Shown here in pieces: positions 7,946 through 15,999 of a stretch of 33,465 bases of DNA. The notes beneath the pieces were generated by a model. It saw only the letters and a program-made list of their open reading frames with translations. It made no database searches and was not told the DNA's origin. The translations under genes were made by a program, and so were the position numbers. Positions within the stretch are counted from its first letter, which is position 1. The number at the start of each line of letters is the position of its first letter. The DNA is from Roseomonas sp. (GTDB taxonomy: Bacteria > Pseudomonadota > Alphaproteobacteria > Acetobacterales > Acetobacteraceae): the NCBI GenBank assembly GCA_020249125.1, contig JADCGG010000169.1, forward strand, positions 1-33,465, given 5' to 3'.

Positions 7946-8183
7946 AACCCCGCCTTGCTTTCGCCTTGAAGGGCGCCCATATGAAACCCGTCAGCGCGCC
8001 TTTCTGCGCGCCTCGCGCCCTGCCGGCTGCGTGATCGGTCCCCGCCGCTTCCCTGGAAGCGCGGTGCGGGCCCGGGTCGGCCAGAACGCTCTTCCCACTT
8101 AGGACGGTCCCAATCCCGCGGGGCTTTCTGCCCCAAGCCGCGCTTGGCCCGGAAGGCTGCGCGCGGCTGAATTAGGATTCATC
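7946..8183 (+). promoter_or_regulatory. Long GC-rich structured leader of the RNA helicase gene
   Basis: 238 bases without a large gene precede the helicase. Two small hairpins carry a TTTCT loop: GCGCGC-CTTTCT-GCGCGC at 7994-8011 and GGGGC-TTTCT-GCCCC at 8120-8134. The helicase ribosome site (AGGA, near 8174) lies within a short GAAT-TAGG-ATTC pairing at 8169-8180. Helicase mRNAs with long structured leaders are often cold-regulated or autoregulated. That this one is regulated is inference only. Confidence 0.35.
7981..8034 (+). CDS. Possible 17-codon leader peptide upstream of the helicase
   Basis: ATG at 7981 to TGA at 8032-8034, encoding MKPVSAPFCAPRALPAA. An AAGGG ribosome site sits about 8 bases ahead of the ATG. 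The coding stretch overlaps the first TTTCT hairpin of the leader, so its translation would change the fold. No family match is possible at this length; chance occurrence is a real alternative. Confidence 0.2.
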   Translation: MKPVSAPFCAPRALPAA

Positions 8184-9506
8184 GTGACCGAACATTTCGA
8201 GGCTCTGCGCCTCAATCCCTTGATTCTTCAAGCTTTGAAGGATGAGGGCTATAAATCCCCCACCCCCATCCAGGCCCAGGCCATCCCGGCCGTGATGGAA
8301 GGGCGCGACCTGCTGGGTATTGCCCAGACCGGCACCGGCAAGACTGCGGCCTTTGCGCTGCCCTTGCTGCATAAGCTTGCGCTGCTGAAGGGCCGCCCGC
8401 CGCGTGGCGGTTGCCGCGTGCTGGTGCTGAGCCCGACGCGCGAATTGGCGACGCAAATCGCCGAAAGTTTCCGCGCCTATGGCAAGCATCTTGGCTTTTC
8501 CATCGCCACCATTTTCGGCGGTGTTGGCTTTGGCGGCCAACGCCAGGCGCTGGGCCGTGGCATTGATGTGCTGGTGGCGACCCCTGGCCGCTTGCAGGAT
8601 CATCTGGAACAGGGCTCTGCGCGGCTCGATCATGTCAGCACGCTGGTATTGGATGAGGCCGATCAGATGCTCGATAAGGGCTTTCTGCCGGCTATTCGTC
8701 GCCTGATCCGGGCGGTGCCGGCGGAACGTCAGACGCTGTTTTTCAGCGCTACCATGCCGGTGGAAATCAATCGGCTGGCCGATGAAATGCTGAAATCGCC
8801 CGTGCGCGTGGCGGTGGCGCCGGTGGCGAGTACGGCGGAGAAAGTGGCGCAGCGCGTCATTCACGCCAATCGGCAGGATAAGCGGCGCGTGCTGGCGGAA
8901 TTGCTGCGCGGGGAAGGCGTTGGCCGCGCGCTGATTTTCAGCCGTACCAAGCATGGCGCGGATCGGATTGTGAATCAGTTGGATCAGGATGGCATCAAGG
9001 CGAATGCGATCCATGGCAATAAATCGCAGAATGCGCGCGAAGCGGCATTGGCCGCGTTTCGTGATGGTCGCGCGCCAGTGCTGGTCGCGACCGATATCGC
9101 CGCGCGCGGCATTGATGTGGATGGCGTCACCCACGTGATCCAATTTGATTTGCCGGAAGTGCCGGAAACCTATGTCCATCGCATTGGCCGCACCGCCCGC
9201 GCCGGCGCGGCGGGGATTGCGATTGCGCTGTGTTCTGGCGAGGACCGTGACAAGCTGCGCGCCATTGAAAAGCTGATCCGCGCGGAAATCCCGGCGGAAG
9301 ATCGCCGGACTGGGGAAGCGGAGGAAGCGGCCCCGGCCCGCCCGCCACGTCAGCCCCGCCCGCAACGCGCGGCGCCGAAGCCGCGCCAGCAACAGCAGCA
9401 GCAACGCCCGCGTCGGCCTGCGGCGGGTGGCGGTGGCGGTCAGGAAAGCCGTCGTCGTTCGGGTTCCACACCCGGTTCTGGGCAGTTTGGCCGCTTGCCG
9501 CGTTGA
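8184..9506 (+). CDS. DEAD-box ATP-dependent RNA helicase, RhlE type
   Basis: A 440-residue RNA helicase starting with GTG at 8184 (AGGA site upstream). It has the full set of DEAD-box motifs: the Q motif in residues 4-35 ('SPTPIQAQAIP'), Walker A 'AQTGTGKT' at 47-54, 'SPTRELATQ', 'TPGRL', 'DEAD' at 157-160, 'SAT' near 188, 'IFSRTKHGAD', 'VATDIAARGIDV' and 'HRIGRTARAG' near 332-341. The last ~65 residues are a disordered tail rich in Arg, Pro, Gln and Gly, including a glutamine run (CAGCAG codons) and a Gly stretch, typical of RNA-binding tails. RhlE-type helicases remodel rRNA and mRNA, notably in the cold. A strong intrinsic terminator follows 27 bases after the stop. Confidence 0.92.
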   Translation: MTEHFEALRLNPLILQALKDEGYKSPTPIQAQAIPAVMEGRDLLGIAQTGTGKTAAFALPLLHKLALLKGRPPRGGCRVLVLSPTRELATQIAESFRAYGKHLGFSIATIFGGVGFGGQRQALGRGIDVLVATPGRLQDHLEQGSARLDHVSTLVLDEADQMLDKGFLPAIRRLIRAVPAERQTLFFSATMPVEINRLADEMLKSPVRVAVAPVASTAEKVAQRVIHANRQDKRRVLAELLRGEGVGRALIFSRTKHGADRIVNQLDQDGIKANAIHGNKSQNAREAALAAFRDGRAPVLVATDIAARGIDVDGVTHVIQFDLPEVPETYVHRIGRTARAGAAGIAIALCSGEDRDKLRAIEKLIRAEIPAEDRRTGEAEEAAPARPPRQPRPQRAAPKPRQQQQQQRPRRPAAGGGGGQESRRRSGSTPGSGQFGRLPR

Positions 9507-9533
9507 ACTGAGACGCTGGTCTTGCGTCAGCGC

Positions 9534-9563
9534 AAAGCCCGGGCCGATGGTCCGGGCTTTTTT
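9534..9563 (+). terminator. Rho-independent terminator after the helicase gene
   Basis: Perfect 9-bp stem AAAGCCCGG (9534-9542) / CCGGGCTTT (9552-9560) with a 9-base loop and six T's (9558-9563). The T-run touches the likely hemN start codon at 9564, so read-through would be needed for helicase-hemN cotranscription. Confidence 0.85.
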
Positions 9564-10919
9564 ATGGGCATGACCCAAGCCGCCGAAGCGCCGGAATCCG
9601 GCCTGCTCGCCTATGCCAGCGCCAATCTGCCGCGCTACACCAGCTATCCAACCGCGCCGCATTTCACGCCGCTTGAAGAAGCGCGGCTCAGGGAATGGCT
9701 GGCCGAAATCACGCCTCATGATGCGCTATCGCTTTACGTGCATGTGCCGTTTTGCGCCGCGCTTTGCTGGTATTGCGGCTGCCATACGGCGGTGACGCGC
9801 TCTGCCGCGCGGATCGCGCGGTATGGCGCGGGTTTGGCTGAAGAAGCGCGGCTTTTGGGTGCGGTGCTGCCCGCCCATGGTGGCGTGGCGGCTTTGCATC
9901 TGGGCGGCGGCACGCCAACCGCCTTGGGGTCTGCGGGGTTGATCGCCCTCGGCAACGCCTTGCGTCAGCATTTCCCCTTTCAGCCCGGTGCTGAAATCGC
10001 CGCCGAGCTTGATCCGCGCACGCTGGATACGCGCATGATTGATGCGCTGGCAGGCATGGGCCTGACGCGCGCGAGCCTTGGCGTGCAGGATATCTCGCCC
10101 AAGGTGCAGCGCCTGATTGGGCGTGTGCAGCCGGCCGAACAGGTGGCGGTTGCCGTTGAAAGGCTGCGCGGCGCCGGCATTGGCGGGATCAATATGGATT
10201 TGATTTATGGCCTGCCGGGGCAGGGCGTGGCGGAGGTTGAAGCCTCGGCCCGCTTCGCCGCGGAACATGGCGCGGATCGGGTGGCGGTGTTTGGCTACGC
10301 GCATGTGCCCTGGATGAAATCACACCAGAAGGCGATCAAGCTGGAAGATTTGCCGGATGCGCCCTTGCGGATGGCGCAGGCGGAAGCGGCGGCGCGCGTG
10401 CTGAATGATGCGGGTTATGTCGCGATTGGGCTTGATCACTTCGCGCGGCCCGAAGATACCATGGCGCGTGCCGCGGCGTCCGGCAGGCTACGCCGCAATT
10501 TCCAAGGCTATACCACGGATGAAGCGCCGGTCTTGCTTGGCCTTGGCGCTTCGGCGATTGGCCGCTGCCGCGCCGGTTTCTTCCAGAATAACGCGGATGA
10601 GCGCGGCTGGCTGGCGGCGGTGGAAGCCGGGCGGTTGCCGATTGCGCGCGGGCGCGGCTTCAGCGGCGAAGATGTGGCGCGCGCCAACATTATTGAACGC
10701 ATCATGTGCGATCAGGCATTGGATCTTGCGCTGGTGCCGCCGGAAATCCTGGCAAGCGCACGCCCCAAGCTTGCAGCGCTGATCGCCGATGGCCTGGTGG
10801 TGGAAGGTGGCGGGCGGCTTGCGATGACCGAAACGGGGGCGCGCTTCCTGCGGCATTTGGCCGCGTGCTTCGATGCCTATTTGGCGCCCGCTGCCACGCG
10901 CCATAGCGCCGCCGTTTAG
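9564..10919 (+). CDS. hemN: Oxygen-independent coproporphyrinogen III oxidase
   Basis: A radical-SAM enzyme that decarboxylates coproporphyrinogen III to protoporphyrinogen IX in anaerobic heme synthesis. The 'RYTSYPTAPHF' motif near the N-terminus and the cluster-binding C-x3-C-x2-C-x-C in 'FCAALCWYCGCHT' mark true HemN rather than HemW: C62, C66, C69 and C71 counted from the second ATG at 9570. The length of about 450 residues matches the family (E. coli about 457). Start choice: an in-frame TTG at 9522 would run through the terminator stem, so ATG 9564 or 9570 is preferred. Neither has a good ribosome site, suggesting a very short or leaderless transcript. No FNR-type palindrome was seen upstream. 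It converges with the next gene, the stop codons overlapping by 4 bases. Confidence 0.9.
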   Translation: MGMTQAAEAPESGLLAYASANLPRYTSYPTAPHFTPLEEARLREWLAEITPHDALSLYVHVPFCAALCWYCGCHTAVTRSAARIARYGAGLAEEARLLGAVLPAHGGVAALHLGGGTPTALGSAGLIALGNALRQHFPFQPGAEIAAELDPRTLDTRMIDALAGMGLTRASLGVQDISPKVQRLIGRVQPAEQVAVAVERLRGAGIGGINMDLIYGLPGQGVAEVEASARFAAEHGADRVAVFGYAHVPWMKSHQKAIKLEDLPDAPLRMAQAEAAARVLNDAGYVAIGLDHFARPEDTMARAAASGRLRRNFQGYTTDEAPVLLGLGASAIGRCRAGFFQNNADERGWLAAVEAGRLPIARGRGFSGEDVARANIIERIMCDQALDLALVPPEILASARPKLAALIADGLVVEGGGRLAMTETGARFLRHLAACFDAYLAPAATRHSAAV

Positions 10920-11878
10920 GCGGGGGCCAGATTCAATCGCCGCAGCAGGGCGCGTTCTTCATCCATGGTCTGGCGCATCGCCTCCCGATAGGCAGGGCCA
11001 TCCAACAGGATCAGCGGCTGATTGACGCGTTCCAGGAATTGCACATGGGCGGGGTCTTGTGCTGCGGCAGTGAAAGCCTCCGCCAATATGCGCACCACGC
11101 CGGCATCCATCCCGCGCGGGCCGATCAAGCCGCCCGGACTATCCACCACAATATCCAAGCCCTGTTCTTTCAGTGTCGCCACCTGCGGAAAACGCTTGGC
11201 GCGGGTGGAGGTATAAATCGCGAGCAAGCGCAATTGCCCCGCTTCCAACATAGGCGCCCAGCCGGATGCCTCTGACGCGAAATCAATCTCGCCGCCCAGC
11301 AGCGCGCGTAATGTGTCGGAGGTGCCGCGATAGGGCACATGCGTCCAGCTCAAGCCCCGCTGAAAGCCGATGCGTTCCACCACCAGATGCTGCGTGGAGC
11401 CAATGCCAAGCGTGCCGAAATTGAGCTTGCCCGGATTGGCGCGGGCATGGGCCAGTAATTGTTCAAGGCTCTGCCAGGGGGAATCAGCGCGGACCACAAG
11501 CCCCATGACGAAGCCGGTAATTTGCAGGATATAGGTCACATCATTTATCGGATCATAGGGCGGGCGCGGGTTCAGCAGCATTTGCCGCACCACGCCGACA
11601 TGCATTTGCGAAATCGTATAGCCGTCGGGCCGCGCTTCCTGCAGCGCCATCGCCCCCAGAATGCCGGAAGCGCCGCCGCGATTTTCCACCACCACCGGCT
11701 GGCCCAGGCTGCGCGATGCATGGTCTGCCATGATACGAAAGCCGATATCCGCCGGCCCGCCCGCCGCCCAGGGAATGATCAGCTTGATCGGCCTATCCGG
11801 GAAACGCGGTTGCGCCAGCGCGGGCATGGCGAGCAATGCTGAAGCGCCAAGCGCCGCGCGTCGGGTGATTTGCGCCAT
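10916..11878 (-). CDS. Bug/TctC-family tripartite tricarboxylate transporter substrate-binding protein
   Basis: A 320-residue periplasmic receptor. The ATG at 11878 is preceded by GGAGG at good spacing. It opens a twin-arginine leader 'MAQITRRAALGASALLAMPALA' followed by the mature start 'QPRFPDRPIKLIIPWAAGG'. The Bug signature 'AAGGPADIGFRIMAD', 'VVVENRGGASGILG', 'LNFGTLGIGSTQHL' and 'VPYRGTSDTLRALLGGEID' is complete. Members bind small carboxylates or related organics for TctA/TctB membrane partners. No tctA or tctB is present anywhere in the window, so it is an orphan receptor, as is common in bacteria with many Bug paralogs. The ligand is unknown. Confidence 0.9.
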   Translation of the reverse strand: MAQITRRAALGASALLAMPALAQPRFPDRPIKLIIPWAAGGPADIGFRIMADHASRSLGQPVVVENRGGASGILGAMALQEARPDGYTISQMHVGVVRQMLLNPRPPYDPINDVTYILQITGFVMGLVVRADSPWQSLEQLLAHARANPGKLNFGTLGIGSTQHLVVERIGFQRGLSWTHVPYRGTSDTLRALLGGEIDFASEASGWAPMLEAGQLRLLAIYTSTRAKRFPQVATLKEQGLDIVVDSPGGLIGPRGMDAGVVRILAEAFTAAAQDPAHVQFLERVNQPLILLDGPAYREAMRQTMDEERALLRRLNLAPA

Positions 11879-12037
11879 TGTCTTGAGCCTCCGTTGAACA
11901 GTTTAGTTTGGGCGTGAAAAAGCCTTCCCGACAAGATGCGGTGATACGGATTGATGGGCCGATATCACTTGGCAGCTTTGGCGCCACCTTCCTCATGACT
12001 GAAACGGTCCCGTAGTGACGCCCGATGTAATGGCAGC

Positions 12038-13915
12038 CTACGACTTAAGCGCTTCGGTTATTCTTGTGATGACGCTATCCCAATCGCCGGGCCGGTATTG
12101 GCGAAACAGCCGCATGCCGGGATACCAGGGCGAATCATCCCGATCCAATAGCCAACGGAAATCAGGCGCATTGGGCAGCATAAGCCAAACTTGCTTCCCA
12201 AGGGCAGCCGCCAAATGCGCGACCGAAGTATCCACCGCGATCACGAGATCAAGCGCTGAAATCAAGGCAGCGGTATCGGCAAAATCATTGAGTTCATTTG
12301 TCAGATCAAGCATACCAGAGGATTGCAGCGTCGCTTGATCTCTCTCCCGCACCTCCTTTTGGAGTGAAACCCAGGTATCGCCGGATCGGAGCAAGGGCGC
12401 CAATCGCGCAAGTGCCATGGAACGATTGGCGTCGTTGCTGTGGGTGCTACTGCCGCTCCAGACAAGACCGATCCGGCGACCTTGCGGCAGGCGTGCTGCC
12501 CAGCGCGCTGATTCTACTGTTGGCGCCTTGAGATAGCCTTCGGGCCAAGCGGGGATTGTTTCAATCCTGGTTCGGAAAGCAAGTGGCAGGCTGAGCAGCG
12601 GGCAATGCAAATCGAATTCCAGGGGTGCTTCGTTATTGTTGATGGCAATTACTTTCGGATGAAATCCCTGAAACAGTCGATAGAGAGGCTTTTGAACTGA
12701 TAGAATTACGCTCGCCCCGCGTTCGGCAGCCAGCAGGGCATAGCGTCCGAAATGGATCGTATCTCCCAGGCCCTGCTCACAATAGACGAAAAGCTTCTGA
12801 TCCTTGACCGGTTCCTCGCCCCACCAGAGTGGCTTAGGGTAGTTGCGCACAACCGAAGATTTCCGCCGCAAATTGCGATATTCATATTCAAGCCATCCTT
12901 CTTCGAAGCGCCCCAGCGTTAGCAGGGCGAAGGCACGATTATGATGCGCTTCACGATCATCTGGCTTGATCTTCAATGCCCGATCATAAAAAGTGAGCGC
13001 TTCGTCAAGCCGGTTCAGCGCTGCCAGGATGAAGCCATGATTGATGAGAGTTAGCGGATTGTTCAATTCAATGCCGCGCGAAGCTGCCGAAAGCGGCAAG
13101 GCCCGTTCCGTTTGGCCCAGGAGGACAAGTATCCTGCTGCGCCATAGATGGCCCTGAAGCGATTGTGGATGCGCGGCGAGAACCGCCATCACAGCTTCAA
13201 GGCTTTCTTCCAAGCGTTCCTGAGAAAGCAGCACATCCACCCGACACAAAAGTGCCAATTCCATGCCTGGTTCGATTGCGAGTGCCTTGTCGATGAGGGG
13301 TATCGCTTCTTCGTGACGCTTCAGATTGCAAAGCACCGCTGCCATGTTCGCGATATACTCAGCGGAATTCGGTTGCAGGTGCAGAGCTTTTTCATGATCG
13401 CCATAGGCTTCCTCAAGCCGCTCCAGCTCCGCCAATGAACGCCCGCGATGGTGATGTGCTTGATCATGATCTGGTTTGCTTGCGATGATGCTATCGAAAG
13501 CGGCGATGGCATCAGCATGTCGGCCCAGTTTTTGCAGAAGATTGCCCATGTGCTGGCGTATATCAATTGCTGCGGGGTCCAACACAAGCGCAGTTTGGAA
13601 ACTGGCAAGCGCGTCCATATCCCTTCCCTGATTTATTAGGGCGAGTGCCAGATTATTGTGTATGACCGCGTCATTTGGCCTGATCTGCGTGGCGCGCTGC
13701 AGGCGGCGGACGCCCTCATCCGTACGGCCGGCTTGCGTTGCGACCAGACCGGAAAGATGCAGTGCGCCAACATGCCTTTCATCGAGAGCCAAAACGGCAA
13801 GACAGAGCGCCTCAGCCGATGCCAGATCACCGCGCCTAAGCGCTGCAATGGCTTCAGAAAATTTTTGGTCGATCACTTGGAGCTGTCGCTGCATCGGGGT
13901 GGGTTTCACGATCAT
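12038..13915 (-). CDS. TPR-repeat protein with C-terminal glycosyltransferase-like domain
   Basis: About 625 residues from the ATG at 13915; a TTG at 13933 would add 6 and an ATG at 13894 would remove 7, and none has a clear ribosome site. Roughly residues 10-340 are tandem tetratricopeptide repeats with the usual A/G-x-x-x-A/L spacing, e.g. 'PNDAVIHNNLALALINQG' and 'PDDREAHHNRAFALLTLG'. The C-terminal ~250 residues contain 'CEQGLGDTIHFGRY', 'IGLVWSG' and 'DLVIAVDTSVAHLAAALG'. This arrangement resembles heptosyltransferase-like (GT9-related) domains of TPR glycosyltransferases. Such proteins modify surface glycans or flagellin. Codon use appears less GC-biased than neighbouring genes, hinting at a different history. 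It stands alone, with about 160 bases downstream and 275 upstream holding no recognisable gene. Confidence 0.8.
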   Translation of the reverse strand: MIVKPTPMQRQLQVIDQKFSEAIAALRRGDLASAEALCLAVLALDERHVGALHLSGLVATQAGRTDEGVRRLQRATQIRPNDAVIHNNLALALINQGRDMDALASFQTALVLDPAAIDIRQHMGNLLQKLGRHADAIAAFDSIIASKPDHDQAHHHRGRSLAELERLEEAYGDHEKALHLQPNSAEYIANMAAVLCNLKRHEEAIPLIDKALAIEPGMELALLCRVDVLLSQERLEESLEAVMAVLAAHPQSLQGHLWRSRILVLLGQTERALPLSAASRGIELNNPLTLINHGFILAALNRLDEALTFYDRALKIKPDDREAHHNRAFALLTLGRFEEGWLEYEYRNLRRKSSVVRNYPKPLWWGEEPVKDQKLFVYCEQGLGDTIHFGRYALLAAERGASVILSVQKPLYRLFQGFHPKVIAINNNEAPLEFDLHCPLLSLPLAFRTRIETIPAWPEGYLKAPTVESARWAARLPQGRRIGLVWSGSSTHSNDANRSMALARLAPLLRSGDTWVSLQKEVRERDQATLQSSGMLDLTNELNDFADTAALISALDLVIAVDTSVAHLAAALGKQVWLMLPNAPDFRWLLDRDDSPWYPGMRLFRQYRPGDWDSVITRITEALKS

Positions 13916-14191
13916 GTTACAAATAGACTGCAAGCAAAGGGATTATGATTGCCTGGCTCAGAAAAAGGGTTAATGGGCAGGCTCGCCTTAAAGGGAGCGC
14001 CAAACATGTCCCATGGGTCCAATTCTTTGCGCCCGAGCACCATATGAGTCCAGCCTAACCGCAAAAGAGCCGTCTTGCTCGATTGGCGTGACGCGGCTTT
14101 CCAGGCTTCGGATCATCCTTGACACTCCTCCTCATGGGGCGTTTGGCAGCGATCTCGGACGCCAAGGGCAGGTTCCGCCTGATGCCCAAAC

Positions 14192-15331
14192 CTATCCCGG
14201 CTGGCGAAGCCCAAGCCTTTCAAGACGCGGCAGTACTTCCTGCACGAAATAAGGAAGTTCCTTGAGGTAATCGAGGAAGGCGATGGTGCAGCCGGCAAGC
14301 CCTGTCGCACTCATGTGTGCCATCTCATCGGCAATGTCATCGGGCGTGCCGACAAAGGGGTAGGAACCGGGATAGGCGCCATCGAATTTGAACCGCCCCT
14401 CTCGGGTGAAGCGGTTTTCAAAGGGCCGCGCGATTTGCTGCCCGGGAGCGCCCACCTTGGTGCCACGATTTGCGCGATAATAAGCCTGGCCCGCCGTATC
14501 TGCCATTTCTTCAGCAAAATAATAAAAGAAATCCTCGGCCTCCTGCCGTGTTGGGCGGCAGACCACATGGCCCATGGTGAAAATGCCAATCTGGCGTTGA
14601 TGCCGGGCCATATATTGGCGAACATCTGCCAGTAATGTCGGCACCTGGTCCAATTCCGTCACAGTGAGGAACAGCACGTCAGCCGCCTGAGAGGCAAAAT
14701 CCCGCCCCGCCGGTGAAAACCCCGCCGACATCACGGGCGGCCAGGGGCGCTGCACGGAAACCGGATTGGTGTGGCAATTCTTGAGCTTGAAAAATTCGCC
14801 GTCCCAATCAAATTCCGGCCCGCCCGCCAGCATTTTGGACCAGATGCGGAACCATTCCAGCCCATGCTGATAGCGCTTGTCCTGCTGAATGGTGACGCCG
14901 TGCAGGTCAAATTCCGCCTGGTTCCAGCCGCAGACAATATTGAGCCCCGCGCGCCCATGGCTCACGTGATCAATGGTCGCAATTGCCTTGGCGCCAAAGG
15001 CGGGGGTGACGATGGGCACATGCACGGTGGAGAAAATCGCGATGCGCTTCGTGATGGCGGCAAGCGCCGCGCCATGGGTCAGGGTTTCAAGCGATCGGCC
15101 ATAGATATTCGCATCCCCCTGATAGCCGCGCCATTTCGCGACCGGCAGGATGAATTCGATCCCCGCCGCATCGGCGATTTGCGACATGGCGGCGATGTCA
15201 TCCCAATCGGCCTTCCAACGTTCCGGCGCGCGGCTCATGGTCAGGCCGCCATCGCAATTGGCGCTGAAAATCCCAAGCTTGAACTTGTTTGGCCCGAAAA
15301 GCGGGTTCCGCGCCCGTGCATCCTGATCCAT
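14192..15331 (-). CDS. LLM-class (luciferase-like) flavin-dependent monooxygenase
   Basis: A 379-residue FMNH2-dependent monooxygenase of the bacterial luciferase superfamily. The ATG at 15331 has an AAGGGA site about 7 bases ahead. Family features: an N-terminal 'LGIFSANCDGGLTMS' strand, 'WDDIAAMSQIADAAGIEFILPV', 'TKRIAIFSTVHVPIVTPAFGAKAIATIDH', 'GRAGLNIVCGWN' and a late 'VGTPDDIADEMA'. The general form resembles two-component monooxygenases of the SfnG/SsuD/RutA group. These take reduced flavin from a partner reductase and split C-S, C-N or similar bonds. No flavin reductase gene is adjacent, so the substrate and partner are unknown. Confidence 0.87.
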   Translation of the reverse strand: MDQDARARNPLFGPNKFKLGIFSANCDGGLTMSRAPERWKADWDDIAAMSQIADAAGIEFILPVAKWRGYQGDANIYGRSLETLTHGAALAAITKRIAIFSTVHVPIVTPAFGAKAIATIDHVSHGRAGLNIVCGWNQAEFDLHGVTIQQDKRYQHGLEWFRIWSKMLAGGPEFDWDGEFFKLKNCHTNPVSVQRPWPPVMSAGFSPAGRDFASQAADVLFLTVTELDQVPTLLADVRQYMARHQRQIGIFTMGHVVCRPTRQEAEDFFYYFAEEMADTAGQAYYRANRGTKVGAPGQQIARPFENRFTREGRFKFDGAYPGSYPFVGTPDDIADEMAHMSATGLAGCTIAFLDYLKELPYFVQEVLPRLERLGLRQPG

Positions 15332-15448
15332 GGCGTTTCCCTTTCCGCTTCAGTCTGCGGCGCGGCGCAGGGCAGGGCAAGGCGGCGGGCATGATTGCAT
15401 CCCGCGCTGGGATCGGGAATCATTTTCCAAACCAGAAGGGGAAACACC

Positions 15449-15832
15449 ATGAATGCTTGGCCTGATGCCACCCGACCCGGAGAGCCTGCGGATGCTGCGC
15501 GGCCTTGGCATTGGTTGGCGCGGTTGGATGATGGCGGACAGGCGCCGGTGCCGCTTGGGTGGAATCCTGCCGCGCGGCAATGGCTTTCCTGGGATGGCAG
15601 CGCCCTGGCACCGGCAGAGGCAGCGCGGCGCTTTCGCTATCTTGGCCCCGCTTTGACGCCGGCTGAAGTGGCAGCGGAGGCCGCACAGGCGGAAGCCATG
15701 CCAAGCTTGCCGACAATCCCCGTTGATATGGTCCCCAAGCGCGATGCCATCCGCAATCATATGTTGATCTTTATTGGCAGTGTGGTCGCGACCTTGTTTT
15801 TGGCGGAAAAGATTGTGCGGTGGCGTCAGTAA
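15449..15832 (+). CDS. Small protein with C-terminal membrane helix, unknown function
   Basis: 127 residues from the ATG at 15449, which follows an AGAAGGGGA site; an upstream in-frame start at 15395 lacks such a site. The N-terminal two thirds is Trp/Pro-rich and soluble ('RPWHWLARLDDGG', 'WNPAARQWLSWDG'). The last ~25 residues contain one hydrophobic helix ('MLIFIGSVVATLFLAEKI') ending in 'RWRQ', so it is probably anchored with its N-terminus on one side of the inner membrane. No family recognised. It is divergent from the flavin monooxygenase, with 117 bases between. Coding is supported by the ribosome site and codon bias. Confidence 0.7.
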   Translation: MNAWPDATRPGEPADAARPWHWLARLDDGGQAPVPLGWNPAARQWLSWDGSALAPAEAARRFRYLGPALTPAEVAAEAAQAEAMPSLPTIPVDMVPKRDAIRNHMLIFIGSVVATLFLAEKIVRWRQ

Positions 15833-15999
15833 GGAACTGCGTTTCTGTTTGAAGTTTGGCCGGGTATGTCGAAAGCCTCATGCCGTGATGGCGCAGATAT
15901 GCAGCAAGCAGCAGGAAACCCCTTTGCAGTTGTGCGCGCAATGCGCCATGCTCCGATGCATCAAGAGGGCTGAACGCGCCCCGACAATGGGAGGATTTC

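Noticed and set aside
8172-9719. Minus-strand open frame opposite the RNA helicase
   Set aside because: The plus strand has every DEAD-box motif; the minus-strand translation is low-complexity and Arg/His/Gln-rich as expected of a shadow.
13916-14191. Possible gene in the gap between the TPR gene and the flavin monooxygenase
   Set aside because: Short frames there lack ribosome sites and recognisable protein patterns; nothing supportable was seen.
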